64,000 nucleotides of DNA from Candidatus Gastranaerophilales bacterium (GCA_944326475.1 CALVEC010000004.1:62001-126000), one strand, 5' to 3'; numbered from the stretch's first letter, positions 1 to 9,613 are shown. Numbers and translations: made by a program. The notes: generated from the letters alone by a model not told the origin.

Positions 1-797
1 TGATGACTTCAATCCTGAACGCACTGAACAATCTCAACCTTGGCGGTTCAATCGGCGGCGGCGACGGAGATGTTACAGTTAACGTTGACCTCTCAACCAT
101 CGAAGGCTTGCTCAATGATTTGATTAACAAATTTGACCAGGGCAGAATCGATGAAACAGAACTTCTTGAAGAAATCAGCGGAAAATTAGACAATATGGTA
201 ACTGTTGAAGATCTTGACGGTCTCCTCAACAAATACTACTCACAGCTCAAAGCTGACAGCGACGAACATACCGCTAACATACTCGATGCAATCAAAGACA
301 TCACTATAACAGGCGGTACAGGCGTTGATATGGACGCACTTGAAGAACTGATTGCAAAATACGCAAACAACAATGACGATGTCGTTAACGCTCTTGATAA
401 AATCTACGAAAAAATGGATGAACTTGCTCAAAACAGCGGCGGCGGTTCAGGCTCAGGTATTACTATCAGAGAAATAGAAAACCTGATTCAGCAATACTAC
501 AAAGATCCGACTCCTATCTTGAGTGAAATCAAAGGTCTTCTTGAAGATTTAGGCACAGGCGACAGAATCACAATGGATCAACTTGAACAATTGCTTGAAG
601 CAAACAAAACAGACCTTACTAAAGTTACACAGTTAATGACTTCCATATTGAATGCATTACAGAACAATTCCGGTAACGGTGTTGATATGAGCAGTCTCGA
701 AAGCAAAATCAATTCACTCATTAACACCTACAACAACGGTAACGCAGATTTAAGTGCAACACTTGAAAAAATCCTTGATGCAATTAGATCTCTATAA
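1..797 (+). CDS. C-terminal part of a coiled-coil repeat protein (5' end outside window)
   Basis: The frame is already open at the window edge. The string MTSILNAL at the first ATG (base 3) recurs as LMTSILNAL around residue 212, so this ATG is probably internal and the protein starts upstream. The visible 264 residues are made of loosely repeated units of roughly 40-50 residues. Each has a leucine/isoleucine heptad helix (for example LEELIAKY, IENLIQQYY, LESKINSLINTY) followed by a Gly/Asn/Ser-rich linker such as NSGGGSGSG. There is no membrane segment, LPxTG-type anchor or catalytic motif. The composition suggests an extended surface or structural protein, but no family was recognised. The gene stops at TAA and is followed by a strong terminator. 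Confidence 0.8.
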   Translation, partial: MTSILNALNNLNLGGSIGGGDGDVTVNVDLSTIEGLLNDLINKFDQGRIDETELLEEISGKLDNMVTVEDLDGLLNKYYSQLKADSDEHTANILDAIKDITITGGTGVDMDALEELIAKYANNNDDVVNALDKIYEKMDELAQNSGGGSGSGITIREIENLIQQYYKDPTPILSEIKGLLEDLGTGDRITMDQLEQLLEANKTDLTKVTQLMTSILNALQNNSGNGVDMSSLESKINSLINTYNNGNADLSATLEKILDAIRSL

Positions 798-819
798 TCA
801 AAGGAAGTCAAATAAAACA

Positions 820-848
820 AAAACCCTCTTGTATAAAGAGGGTTTTTT
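820..848 (+). terminator. Rho-independent terminator of the repeat protein gene
   Basis: An 11-bp stem (AAAACCCTCTT / AAGAGGGTTTT) with a 5-base loop runs directly into a T tract, 22 bases after the stop codon of the repeat protein. Confidence 0.9.
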
Positions 849-1000
849 GTTATCAATTTTGACAGACCGCTCTGTTGTGCAAATTTTATACTAACCCAAC
901 CTGATATCATACGCTGTTAGGAAAATACAATTTACATATTGAGAGTTCTTCATACTTCATAAAAATGGAAGATTTGAATAAAATTGATTACAAAAAATAC

Positions 1001-1038
1001 AAAGTCAGAGCCTGAAAATTTGCTCTGACTTTTGTTTT
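1001..1038 (-). terminator. Terminator after tRNA-Pro, probably bidirectional
   Basis: An 11-bp perfect stem (AAAGTCAGAGC / GCTCTGACTTT) lies just downstream of the 3' end of tRNA-Pro on the minus strand. T-rich runs follow on both sides. A 16-codon ATG frame at 965-1015 on the plus strand runs into it but has no other support. Confidence 0.75.
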
Positions 1039-1041
1039 AAA

Positions 1042-1118
<77 letters not shown>

Positions 1119-1179
1119 TCTTTGGTCGCTTTTGTTTAGATTTTCAACAAAATTATATTAAGTCAAAATCGAAAACATT

Positions 1180-4100
1180 TCAAGTCTGCATGTTCGTAGC
1201 TGCAACCTGCATCAATTTTTTCTTATAAAATTCTACCGCGTGGGGGTCTTTTTCGTTGCCCATCAGCCATTTGTAAATTTCTGTAAGCATGTTTGAAATA
1301 TGCGAAAGGTTAAGTCCAAGATGGTGTTTTGAAATTATTTCAAAGGACTGATTTGCACAAAACAAAGCTTTTTCAACCTCATGATTGGCTAAAAGCAACT
1401 CAGCATACATCGTCTTAAACATCATAATAAAATATGGCGAAACATTTTCATCTTTTTCTATATTTAACAAGGCGTTATTTAAAATACCCATTGCAGTGTC
1501 ATTATTGCCTTCAAGCCTTTCTGCCTGAGCAATCAAATACCAGCAAAGATATGTAATATTTTTTATAGCCTTAGCTGATGAAGAATCAAGTACACTGTAA
1601 TAAATCTGTTTTGCCTTTTTGAGATTGTCCATATTTTGATATGCAAAACCTATCATTAAATCGCAAAAATGTTCAATCTGATGCAGACAGTATGAATTAG
1701 ACACAAGTTTTGCCTGATAAATGTAATCTCCGAGAGAATCCCAATCCCTAAGCCTTAATGCTATCATTCCTCTTAATATAGGGTACAAAATCTGCGAATA
1801 TTTATCTTGTGAAAAATCTCTGTTCTCAAATTTATTAAGCTCCGGAGCTATGTTTTGTCCGGTCAGGAATTTTTGCAGCACAAGCAGCAGGTCAAAACAA
1901 GCGTATCTGTTTGCAACTGCGGGTATAATCTCTGAGATTTTTTTCGCAGCATCGGGTTTTAGCTGGATTATGCGGGAAAGTGACACAAAGAACAACGCAT
2001 CAGCAATTGCATCCTGGAACTGCTTTCGTGAGAACCCTTGCGGCAATATACTATCCGCAAAATTGCTTATATTTATGTGCTTAAACAGCTCATCACCAAG
2101 TTCTACACATTCGTTTAATCTGCCAAGATTATAATAAAGTTCCAGTGTAACCATATTTATCAGAAAATAATTCAGGTTAAAATTGCCGTCGTGCGGATTA
2201 AATGAACTTGTTCGCGTCCTTGATATAATTTTTCCTACATATTCCAGTGCGTTTGCATAATTACCGCTTAACAAACAGCTTTGAACAAGTTTGTTTGCAA
2301 CCGTTTTTATTTTCAAATCGTCTCCGCTTAGTTCAAGATTTTCAAGAAGCAGTTCCAGGAAGTTCAGTATTTTTTCAGGATAATATTTGTAGAGCATAAG
2401 ACTCATTTCTTCATAAACTTCCATCTTTACCTGCTCTACAGTTTTGTTTGATTCTTCATCTATGATATTGTCCGCAAAAGACAGATATTTGTTTGTACAA
2501 TTCAAATATGCGTTAAAATCTCCAAAATAGTTTGAAATTTCCGCTATCTTGTTCCAGTGTGCAAACGCCTCTTTTTTGTTGCCTGCTAACTCATAAACCT
2601 CGGCTTTCAGTTTTGTTTCTATCGGTATATATGAAATAATTTTCTGTAACAGATTTAAAGCGCATTCCTTCAATTTTTCAGAGTCAAGAGCCGCTGTCAT
2701 AGCTTGTTTATAGAGGTTATAATTAGTTATGTAGACCGTCCTGTCATTTTGAATTTGGATAAGTTTTATCTCAACAAGTCTCTTTACGAGTTTCAAAACA
2801 TCTTCATATCCAAGCAGCGATACAACCTCGACAGGTATTTTCTCACCCAGCATAAGCATTTGAACGTAAAGTTCCATAAGATTTTTTGTACCGCCGAGGG
2901 ATTGTATTCTTTTTTTTGCCAATTCTTCAAGCGAACCCGGTATAACTATCATTTTGTTCTTGTGGACACAGTACTGTCCGTCTTTATATTCAAGTATACC
3001 GTTGTCTAAAAGGTAATTTATTGCCTGATTGTAGAAGAAATTTGAACCTTTTGTATTTTCTATAACCTTTTCAAAGAAAAATGTTTTTTCAATATTTTTA
3101 AGACTTGCAGCGTGGTTGTTTATTATTGTCCTGTTTGAAGACAAACGCAGTTCAATCTCAAAGAAATTTGAGGAGGTTATGAGTTTATATATTTTTCTGT
3201 GAAGCGAATATTCCTGACAGTATGAGAAAATAAATGAAGCATTACCGAGAATATTGTTCTCAATAAGGTATTTTAGTATCTCAAGTGAACCCTCATCAAT
3301 ATTTTCAAAATTATCCACAATAAAAACTGTTTTTTCTGAAATATTTTTAAAGAATCCGGCAAAAGATTCAAAATACTCGTATCTGACATCTTCAGGGTGT
3401 CTGTTTTCCGGATATTTTAACAACAAAAGATTTTGCAAATAAGTGTCGCGTGTAATCGCATCTACACACTCCGGATGCAGCAGAACATCAGATTCCGTCG
3501 CATTAGTATATGAATACAAAAGCCCTTTCAAAAATCCAAGCGGAGTATATATAGCATTATTATCGCAAGAAAAACGACAAACCCTGCAGGAATTATTAAA
3601 TGCTTTTTCAAAATCTTTTACATATAAACCGCTGAGATTTCCGGCTCTTAGAGTGCTTTTCACGGCAATAATAGGGTTTTTAATACTGTCATTATTAACG
3701 ATTCTCGCAATTTCATCGAGAAGTGTATCGTATTTTGCCTTCAAAAACGAACAGTGCAAACTGGAAAAATTGATAAGTTGTTCATCCTCTGTCTCATCCG
3801 GTTCAAATTCAAGTTTTTTGGGAATTTCAACAAAATTTCCCTCAACAACTTCTTCTTCCTCTATTTTTATAAGCGACGGCAGTATGAGTTCAAAAAACAT
3901 AACCATCTGGTTTTTAATATATACTGCACTTAAAGACTGGTACGGATATTTGTTTTTCGTAACCTGATAAATGTATGAGTCGACCAAAACCTGAACATTA
4001 TTAAACAAGTGATCCATTTTTTTTGAACTATAAACAAGGTTTATATTCACACCGGCTTTGTATTCTGAAGGTTTACTGAAAACATCGCGTTTTTGTATAG

Positions 4101-4656
4101 CAATTTTTGCTTTTACAGTAATCCCTTTTGCCTCGTACAATTTTTTATTTATTTCAGTGACAGACTGGGCAACAAATATTGAAAAGTCCACCGCAGAAAG
4201 ACAAGATTCCAAAAAGCTGTAATCCTTACAAAATCTGATAATAAAAACATTGTCAACAAGTTGGACTCTAAGTTTTTTCTCCGCTCCTATTTTCTTTATC
4301 AGTGCATAGAAATTTGCACGAAAATGTCTTGCAAGTTTTTCACTGTTAAATGCCTCCTGAATCGCCTCATAGTTTTCGAGCTCAATTGTCATTGCTGCAA
4401 ATTCTTCTATAGTTGCTTCTCTCAAGAGAATACTGGCATCTATGTTCATTCCGCAAGACGGGCAAATTTCAAGCGACGTTGAATTTAAACGTCCGCATTT
4501 GTAACATTTGTTTATTATCGTATTTCCGCATCTGTCGCAAACAGCTTTTTTAGTGATATGACCACATTTCTGGCATTTTAATTTTAGAACCTTTTTACAG
4601 TTCGGACATACCAGATCTTTCTCGCTTATTTCTTGTTTACATTTCGGACAATTCAT
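1180..4656 (-). CDS. Large zinc-ribbon / cyclase-like / NTPase-like / TPR protein
   Basis: 1158 residues. The N terminus has six CxxC pairs (C3/C6, C17/C20, C28/C31, C40/C43, C51/C54, C65/C68), meaning about three tandem zinc ribbons. Residues ~80-260 have the length and alternation of a class III nucleotide cyclase domain (for example RVQLVDNVFIIRF) but no obvious catalytic metal aspartate pair. Residues ~310-560 resemble a STAND/AAA-type regulatory ATPase: the strand FIVDNFENID looks like Walker B, but the place of Walker A reads AVKSTLRAGNLSGL, without GxxxxGK[ST]. The rest is helical and TPR-like. The family is reminiscent of cyclase-ATPase-TPR signalling proteins. A regulatory or scaffolding role is an inference; the degraded P-loop argues against normal ATP hydrolysis. 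Weak ribosome site before ATG. Confidence 0.8.
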   Translation of the reverse strand: MNCPKCKQEISEKDLVCPNCKKVLKLKCQKCGHITKKAVCDRCGNTIINKCYKCGRLNSTSLEICPSCGMNIDASILLREATIEEFAAMTIELENYEAIQEAFNSEKLARHFRANFYALIKKIGAEKKLRVQLVDNVFIIRFCKDYSFLESCLSAVDFSIFVAQSVTEINKKLYEAKGITVKAKIAIQKRDVFSKPSEYKAGVNINLVYSSKKMDHLFNNVQVLVDSYIYQVTKNKYPYQSLSAVYIKNQMVMFFELILPSLIKIEEEEVVEGNFVEIPKKLEFEPDETEDEQLINFSSLHCSFLKAKYDTLLDEIARIVNNDSIKNPIIAVKSTLRAGNLSGLYVKDFEKAFNNSCRVCRFSCDNNAIYTPLGFLKGLLYSYTNATESDVLLHPECVDAITRDTYLQNLLLLKYPENRHPEDVRYEYFESFAGFFKNISEKTVFIVDNFENIDEGSLEILKYLIENNILGNASFIFSYCQEYSLHRKIYKLITSSNFFEIELRLSSNRTIINNHAASLKNIEKTFFFEKVIENTKGSNFFYNQAINYLLDNGILEYKDGQYCVHKNKMIVIPGSLEELAKKRIQSLGGTKNLMELYVQMLMLGEKIPVEVVSLLGYEDVLKLVKRLVEIKLIQIQNDRTVYITNYNLYKQAMTAALDSEKLKECALNLLQKIISYIPIETKLKAEVYELAGNKKEAFAHWNKIAEISNYFGDFNAYLNCTNKYLSFADNIIDEESNKTVEQVKMEVYEEMSLMLYKYYPEKILNFLELLLENLELSGDDLKIKTVANKLVQSCLLSGNYANALEYVGKIISRTRTSSFNPHDGNFNLNYFLINMVTLELYYNLGRLNECVELGDELFKHINISNFADSILPQGFSRKQFQDAIADALFFVSLSRIIQLKPDAAKKISEIIPAVANRYACFDLLLVLQKFLTGQNIAPELNKFENRDFSQDKYSQILYPILRGMIALRLRDWDSLGDYIYQAKLVSNSYCLHQIEHFCDLMIGFAYQNMDNLKKAKQIYYSVLDSSSAKAIKNITYLCWYLIAQAERLEGNNDTAMGILNNALLNIEKDENVSPYFIMMFKTMYAELLLANHEVEKALFCANQSFEIISKHHLGLNLSHISNMLTEIYKWLMGNEKDPHAVEFYKKKLMQVAATNMQT

Positions 4657-4752
4657 ATCACTACTTAATTACATTTATCCATACTTATACGTATAACAAT
4701 TATAGACCCCGAAAACAAAAAAAAACTCATCTTGATTGTGTAAATTGTGAAT

Positions 4753-4878
4753 ATGGCAATCTTTAAGAAAACCGGAGACACTTGTTTCAGAATCTTACCC
4801 GTGCAGTTATTTAAGGGTACAGTTCAATATAAAGCTACATATAGCGCAAGCCCGGCAGCGGATGTAAGTTTTCCCTGA
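4753..4878 (+). CDS. Possible 41-codon small ORF (doubtful)
   Basis: The ATG frame encodes MAIFKKTGDTCFRILPVQLF followed by KGTVQYKATYSASPAADVSFP and then TGA. It sits alone in the 239-base gap between two minus-strand genes. No convincing Shine-Dalgarno precedes it and no terminator follows. It could be a small gene, a decayed remnant, or chance. The string LFKG recalls the F-x-G tag seen in other proteins here, but it is not near the N terminus. Listed so that the gap is described. Confidence 0.2.
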   Translation: MAIFKKTGDTCFRILPVQLFKGTVQYKATYSASPAADVSFP

Positions 4879-4895
4879 ATAAAAAGAACAAAAGA

Positions 4896-5876
4896 CTATT
4901 TATTTAACAAAACAATAAATGTCGTTTTTGAATCTTTCTCTGAAACTACCTCAATTTTACCCTTATGGGCATCAATAATTTTATTTGACAAATAAAGCCC
5001 TAATCCGGTACCTATTTTTCTAAATTTTTTTGCAGAAGAATAGTATTTATCAAATATATGCTCAATCTCATTTTCATCAATACTTTTGCCGTAATTTGTT
5101 ATTTTGATTTTTACCGTATTTACATCAGATTCAGTTTCAATATCAATTGTTCCTCCGCTTTCTGTAAACGAAAGTCCGTTCAAGATTATATTTTTCAATA
5201 CTCTTTTTATATAAAACTTATCTGCATTTATAAAATCGTCATATTCAGAAGAAAAATTGATTTTCTGTGCATTTGCGTCAGCAATAGGTCTCATTTCATC
5301 AATGACAGTTTCTACAACATTGTTCACATCAATCCTTTCTTTGTTTAGGATTATATTTGTTTCGTTGAGTTTGTAGGTTTCAAGAATTATCTCCACAAGC
5401 TCAATCAATTCCTTATTTGAATTTTGAATGCGGACTATAACCTCGCGCTGCCTTTCCGTAAGCTCGTCAAACCGGCTCTCGAGCAAAAATTGAAGCATAT
5501 TTTTTTCTGCAATTATGGGTACTTTTAAATCATGTGTCAAAGTGGCGACAAAATCTTCTTTTAACTGCTCAATCTCCTTTAAAGCCTCTATCTTTTTGTT
5601 CAAGTCATTCTGGTATTCATTAATCATATTTTCTCTGTCGACAATTGACTCTATCATCCGGTTTATTCCTTCCGAAAAGTTCGGAAGCAATACAAAATTG
5701 TCAGGATTAACCCGTTCAAAAAGATTTCCGTACCTTACGGAATTAATAGTTTTTAGAATACTGCGCAAGGATTTTTTATGATTGCGAAATGTCTGCTTTA
5801 ACTTTCTATACTTAAAAAGCAAAGACAAAAAGCTTAAAAGCAATATTAAACATAATAAACTCAAAAATATGGACAT
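4896..5876 (-). CDS. Membrane histidine kinase, last gene of flhB-sigma operon
   Basis: One transmembrane helix lies at the very N terminus (SIFLSLLCLILLLSFLSLLF), then a coiled linker, a HisKA box ATLTHDLKVP whose histidine is the presumed phosphorylation site, an N box (LKNIILNG) and a G2 box GTGLGLYLSNK. The G1 box is altered: ITNYGKSIDENEIEHIF replaces the usual DxGxG, so nucleotide binding may be weakened. The ATG at 5874-5876 lies 1 base past the sigma-factor stop. In-frame ATG (5897) and TTG (5906) starts further upstream would overlap that gene. Position after flhB and a flagellar-type sigma factor suggests a motility-linked sensor; ligand unknown. Closely related in its C terminus to the kinase at 29.6 kb. 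Confidence 0.85.
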   Translation of the reverse strand: MSIFLSLLCLILLLSFLSLLFKYRKLKQTFRNHKKSLRSILKTINSVRYGNLFERVNPDNFVLLPNFSEGINRMIESIVDRENMINEYQNDLNKKIEALKEIEQLKEDFVATLTHDLKVPIIAEKNMLQFLLESRFDELTERQREVIVRIQNSNKELIELVEIILETYKLNETNIILNKERIDVNNVVETVIDEMRPIADANAQKINFSSEYDDFINADKFYIKRVLKNIILNGLSFTESGGTIDIETESDVNTVKIKITNYGKSIDENEIEHIFDKYYSSAKKFRKIGTGLGLYLSNKIIDAHKGKIEVVSEKDSKTTFIVLLNK

Positions 5877-5877
5877 A

Positions 5878-6552
5878 TTAATATCCGTAATGTTCATGCT
5901 GCACAAGATATTCGCGTACGTGATTCAGCGCAGACTGGACTATTCTTGTAATTCTTGATGAAGACAATCCGACCTGCTCTGCGATTTCTTTTACCTGCAT
6001 ATTTCTGTAAAATCTGTACTCTACAATAAGTCTGTCTTTTTGAGGTAATGTCGCAATAGCCTCTCTTATAGCCCTTCCGAGTTCTGAAATTTCTGCTTTT
6101 TCATCAGGCATTGCATGAGGGTCTTTTATAAAATCAAACGGCGAATCGTTATCAGATGACGCAGCAGCTATCGAATCAATCGAAAGAATTGTTTCATAAA
6201 TTGCTTCTCTGACCTTACCGGGAGAAACATCTATATCACCGCTTTCAACATCTGTTGAATCACCGTCAGAAGCATCATTTGTTTTTGTATGTTTAAGTGA
6301 ATACCATTTGTAGCGGCTTCTCAATTCATTTCTGATAGCCCATCGTACAGCCGTGCCAATGTAAGAACTGTTGTACTTTTCAAGCTGTTCGGGAGTTTTA
6401 TCTTTTATCATAGACTGAACAGCAATAATCCCTATACTTACAAGTTCCTCATAATCTACCATGTGGGAAGGTATACGCCTGTGTTCAACTTTCGCTACCT
6501 TTTCAACGATATCTATATATTCTTTAATTTTTGATTGAGCCTGATTAATCAT
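5878..6552 (-). CDS. fliA: Sigma-70 family factor, FliA/sigma-28-like
   Basis: Region 2 is visible as DYEELVSIGIIAVQSMI and RWAIRNELRSRYKW. Region 4 is LPQKDRLIVEYRFYRNMQVKEIAEQVGLSSSRITRIVQSAL, a helix-turn-helix for -35 recognition. Region 1 is absent, as in alternative sigma factors. The central acidic stretch (about residues 95-160) is longer than in typical FliA. Location two bases after flhB supports a flagellar sigma role, directing late flagellar genes such as the flagellins in this window. Start: ATG at 6550-6552; an in-frame TTG two codons earlier would overlap flhB by 4 bases. The exact subclass (FliA versus general-stress type) is inferred from context. Confidence 0.8.
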   Translation of the reverse strand: MINQAQSKIKEYIDIVEKVAKVEHRRIPSHMVDYEELVSIGIIAVQSMIKDKTPEQLEKYNSSYIGTAVRWAIRNELRSRYKWYSLKHTKTNDASDGDSTDVESGDIDVSPGKVREAIYETILSIDSIAAASSDNDSPFDFIKDPHAMPDEKAEISELGRAIREAIATLPQKDRLIVEYRFYRNMQVKEIAEQVGLSSSRITRIVQSALNHVREYLVQHEHYGY

Positions 6553-6554
6553 TG

Positions 6555-7649
6555 TCAATTCTTGTCCATCTTAGTATCTATATTACTAGGTTTTTTTGAT
6601 TTTCGCAAATTATATACAAACAGTAAAATTTCAGCAACCGCTTTATACAAGTCCGGAGGGATTTCCCGGTTTATTTCAACCATTCTGAAAAGTGCTCTTG
6701 CAACCGGCGGATTTTCGATTACCGGTACAGAATGCCTCTCTGCTATTTCTATAATTTTTTTTGCAAACAGCTCCGTACCTTTTGCAACAAGCATCGGAGA
6801 TTCCATTTTTTCCGCATCATATTTCAAGGCACACGCAATATGGGTCGGATTCGTAACAACAAAATCCGCCTCCGGCACAGCATCCATCATACCTTGCTGA
6901 AGCATCTGCTGGCGTCTCTGTCTTAGTGCCGCTTTAACATGCGGATCACCTTCGGAGTTTTTATATTCATCTTTAACTTCTTTAAATGACATTTTCTGGT
7001 CTTGCATAAATTTCCATCTCGTAACCCCGTAGTCAGCTACAGATATAATCAAAAACGCAATCCCCGCCTTCATAACAAAGTCCATAATTAAATTTCCGAA
7101 CTCCTGCATAACCGCAAAGTTATTATCCATAGCAGCAAGACCCAGAATTACCTCAAAATGGGATTCATACACCATCCAGCCTATGTAACCGAGAATTATT
7201 ACCTTCAATATATTTTTTACCAGCTCAAACAGTGTTTTTATGCTCATTATGTTCTTAAAATATTTTGTAGGATTCAATTTATCGAGTTTAGGAGAAAGCG
7301 GAGTCATTGTTACAAGCGGTCCGACCTGTATCATATCCCCGAGCACACCTATAAAAGCAGCCAAAAGAAGAATGGGTCCGATAATCAAAACCGTCGGAAG
7401 AAGCGTTATAAAAAGCAAATACGGATACCCTATAGTCTCAAGATGCTGATTTGGTATTTGTTCATAACACAAAACAAAAAGCTTTGTTATTTGATCCCAA
7501 ATGAACGGAGCAGCTTTGGCTATAGCAAAAAACATAACTATCATGGCGAGCGCAGTTGAAAAGTCCTTTGACTTTACAACTTGTCCCTCTTTCCGTGCTT
7601 TTTCCAATTTTTGCTGGGAAGCCTCAAATTGCTTATCTTCATCACCCAT
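6555..7649 (-). CDS. flhB: Flagellar export apparatus protein FlhB
   Basis: 364 residues, normal length. Inner-membrane component of the flagellar type III export gate that switches substrate specificity from rod/hook to filament proteins. The N terminus EASQQKLEKARKEGQVVKS is typical of the family. Four hydrophobic segments lie between residues ~30 and ~205, followed by the cytoplasmic domain with the autocleavage motif NPTH at residues 267-270 and the family tail VARALFRMVEINREIPPDLYKAVAEIL. No non-flagellar type III secretion genes are nearby, so FlhB rather than an SctU paralogue is preferred. First gene of a tight operon with the sigma factor and kinase. Confidence 0.95.
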   Translation of the reverse strand: MGDEDKQFEASQQKLEKARKEGQVVKSKDFSTALAMIVMFFAIAKAAPFIWDQITKLFVLCYEQIPNQHLETIGYPYLLFITLLPTVLIIGPILLLAAFIGVLGDMIQVGPLVTMTPLSPKLDKLNPTKYFKNIMSIKTLFELVKNILKVIILGYIGWMVYESHFEVILGLAAMDNNFAVMQEFGNLIMDFVMKAGIAFLIISVADYGVTRWKFMQDQKMSFKEVKDEYKNSEGDPHVKAALRQRRQQMLQQGMMDAVPEADFVVTNPTHIACALKYDAEKMESPMLVAKGTELFAKKIIEIAERHSVPVIENPPVARALFRMVEINREIPPDLYKAVAEILLFVYNLRKSKKPSNIDTKMDKN

Positions 7650-7759
7650 CTGTGATATCTAACCTTACTTCGACATTACTCAACAAATATTATATAAACA
7701 TTCTATCATGAATTATAAAAAGCGTCTTAAATAATACAAACACTTTTCACCGACGAATT

Positions 7760-9613
7760 TTATTTGTTGAGCATGACCATAAGTACGGAAATATCAGCAG
7801 GCTTTACACCGCCTATACGAGACGCCTGTCCCAGAGTTGCAGGGCGTATTTTAGCCAGTTTTTCCCTTGTTTCAGTTGAGATATGATTCATTTGGGAATA
7901 ATCGATATCCTCGGGTATTTTGATTTTTTCAAGCTTATCAAGCATTTCTATCTGTTGATTCTGGCGTTTTATATACCCGTCATATTTTATTTCTATTTCA
8001 GCGGATTCATAAATATCTTTAGAAATATTCAACCCGGCAGTTTCCGGATGAATTTCTTTCAAAATCCTGTAATCAACAGACGGACGTTTTAAAAGCTCTG
8101 ACGCTTTCATACCCCGTTCCATCTTTTCGTTATATTTAGCAAGTATTGCGTTTGTTTCAGGAGATAGCGGTATTTTGGTTTCCTTTAAACGCTCAACTTC
8201 GTCTTTTATTTTTTTCTGTTTTTCACAGAACAATCTGTATTGTTCTTCAGAAACAAGCCCGAGTTTATATCCGATGGGGGTAAGCCTTTCATCGGCATTG
8301 TCCTGTCTTAAAATCAGTCGGTATTCAGACCTTGAAGTCAACATACGATAAGGTTCTTCTATGTCTTTTGTAACCAAATCATCTATAAGAGTACCGATGT
8401 ATGAATTGCTTCTTGTCAAAGTGAGCATTTCTGAATTGTTAAGATAATTAAATGCATTTACACCTGCAACCAAACCTTGCGCAGCAGCTTCTTCATAACC
8501 GCTTGTACCGTTAATCTGCCCTGCGCAGAAAAGTCCTTTTATTTTCTGAGTCATAAGAGTATGGGAAAGCTGTACAGCCGGTACATAGTCGTATTCAACA
8601 GCATAAGCTGGCTTTATAACATGGACTTTTTCAAGCCCGGGCAAGGAATGCAGCATTTGTATCTGCACATCTGCCGGAAGGCTTGTTGAAAAGCCCTGAA
8701 CATAAATTTCATAGGTGTCTTTGCCTTCAGGTTCTATAAATATATGATGCGACGGATTGTGTGCAAAACGAATAACTTTATCTTCAATTGACGGGCAATA
8801 CCTCGGTCCGACTCCGTGAATCAATCCTGAATACATCGGAGATTTGTCGAGATTACTCTTAATTATTTCATGCGTTTTTTCTGTAGTTTTTGTTAAATAG
8901 CAGGGATACTGCTTTCTTACCGGTCTATCAGGCGCAAAAGAAAAGAAATTAAGCTCCTCGTCTCCCGGTTGAATTTCCAGCGCGTTATAATTTATTGTTC
9001 GGGAGTCTACTCTTGCAGGAGTGCCTGTTTTTAATTTTTTAATAACAAGTCCGTGTTTTTTTAATGAAGAAGACAGCCCTGTTGCACTTCTTTCGCCCAT
9101 TCTGCCTGCAGGAACAGACTGCAGACCGACAAATATCCGTCCTTCGAGCGATGTACCGGTCGTTAAAATTACCGCAGGCGCATTGTAAACAAGTCCAAAT
9201 TCATCAACAATCCCCTTCACCTTGCCGTCTTCGACCAAAAGTTCAACAGCCATGGTCTGCTTTAGGGATATATTTTCCTGAGACTCAATTAAGTGTCTCA
9301 TGTACGCCATATATTCTTTTTTGTCGGATTGCGCTCTTAAAGCTCTAACGGCAGGACCTCTTGAAGAATTTAACATCTTCATCTGCATATATGTAGCATC
9401 CGCAGCAAGCCCCATTGCGCCGCCCATTGCGTCTATTTCCCTGACAAGACAAGACTTTGCCGGTCCGCCTATCGCCGGATTGCAAGGCATAAGAGCGATA
9501 TTATCAATATTAAGTGTTATTAATAATGTTTTTAGCCCCAGTTTTGCAGCAGACAACACCGCTTCACAACCGGCATGCCCGCCGCCTATTACTATCAAAT
9601 CATAATTAAACAT
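7760..9613 (-). CDS. mnmG: tRNA uridine-5-carboxymethylaminomethyl enzyme MnmG (GidA)
   Basis: FAD-dependent subunit that, with MnmE, installs the cmnm5 group on U34 of certain tRNAs. The FAD-binding motif VIGGGHAGCEAVLSAAKLG is at the N terminus, with family strings PCNPAIGGPAKS, SRGPAVRALRAQSDK, SRSEYRLILRQDNADERL and the C-terminal ATLGQASRIGGVKPADIS. Start chosen at the ATG at 9611-9613 (MFNYDLIVIGGG), giving 617 residues, the usual size. An in-frame extension to 9688 would add 25 residues without homology. No mnmE is in the window. Confidence 0.95.
   Translation of the reverse strand: MFNYDLIVIGGGHAGCEAVLSAAKLGLKTLLITLNIDNIALMPCNPAIGGPAKSCLVREIDAMGGAMGLAADATYMQMKMLNSSRGPAVRALRAQSDKKEYMAYMRHLIESQENISLKQTMAVELLVEDGKVKGIVDEFGLVYNAPAVILTTGTSLEGRIFVGLQSVPAGRMGERSATGLSSSLKKHGLVIKKLKTGTPARVDSRTINYNALEIQPGDEELNFFSFAPDRPVRKQYPCYLTKTTEKTHEIIKSNLDKSPMYSGLIHGVGPRYCPSIEDKVIRFAHNPSHHIFIEPEGKDTYEIYVQGFSTSLPADVQIQMLHSLPGLEKVHVIKPAYAVEYDYVPAVQLSHTLMTQKIKGLFCAGQINGTSGYEEAAAQGLVAGVNAFNYLNNSEMLTLTRSNSYIGTLIDDLVTKDIEEPYRMLTSRSEYRLILRQDNADERLTPIGYKLGLVSEEQYRLFCEKQKKIKDEVERLKETKIPLSPETNAILAKYNEKMERGMKASELLKRPSVDYRILKEIHPETAGLNISKDIYESAEIEIKYDGYIKRQNQQIEMLDKLEKIKIPEDIDYSQMNHISTETREKLAKIRPATLGQASRIGGVKPADISVLMVMLNK

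Noticed and set aside
6555-7649. Non-flagellar type III secretion SctU instead of FlhB
   Set aside because: No other secretion genes; a flagellar-type sigma factor and several flagellins are in the same window.
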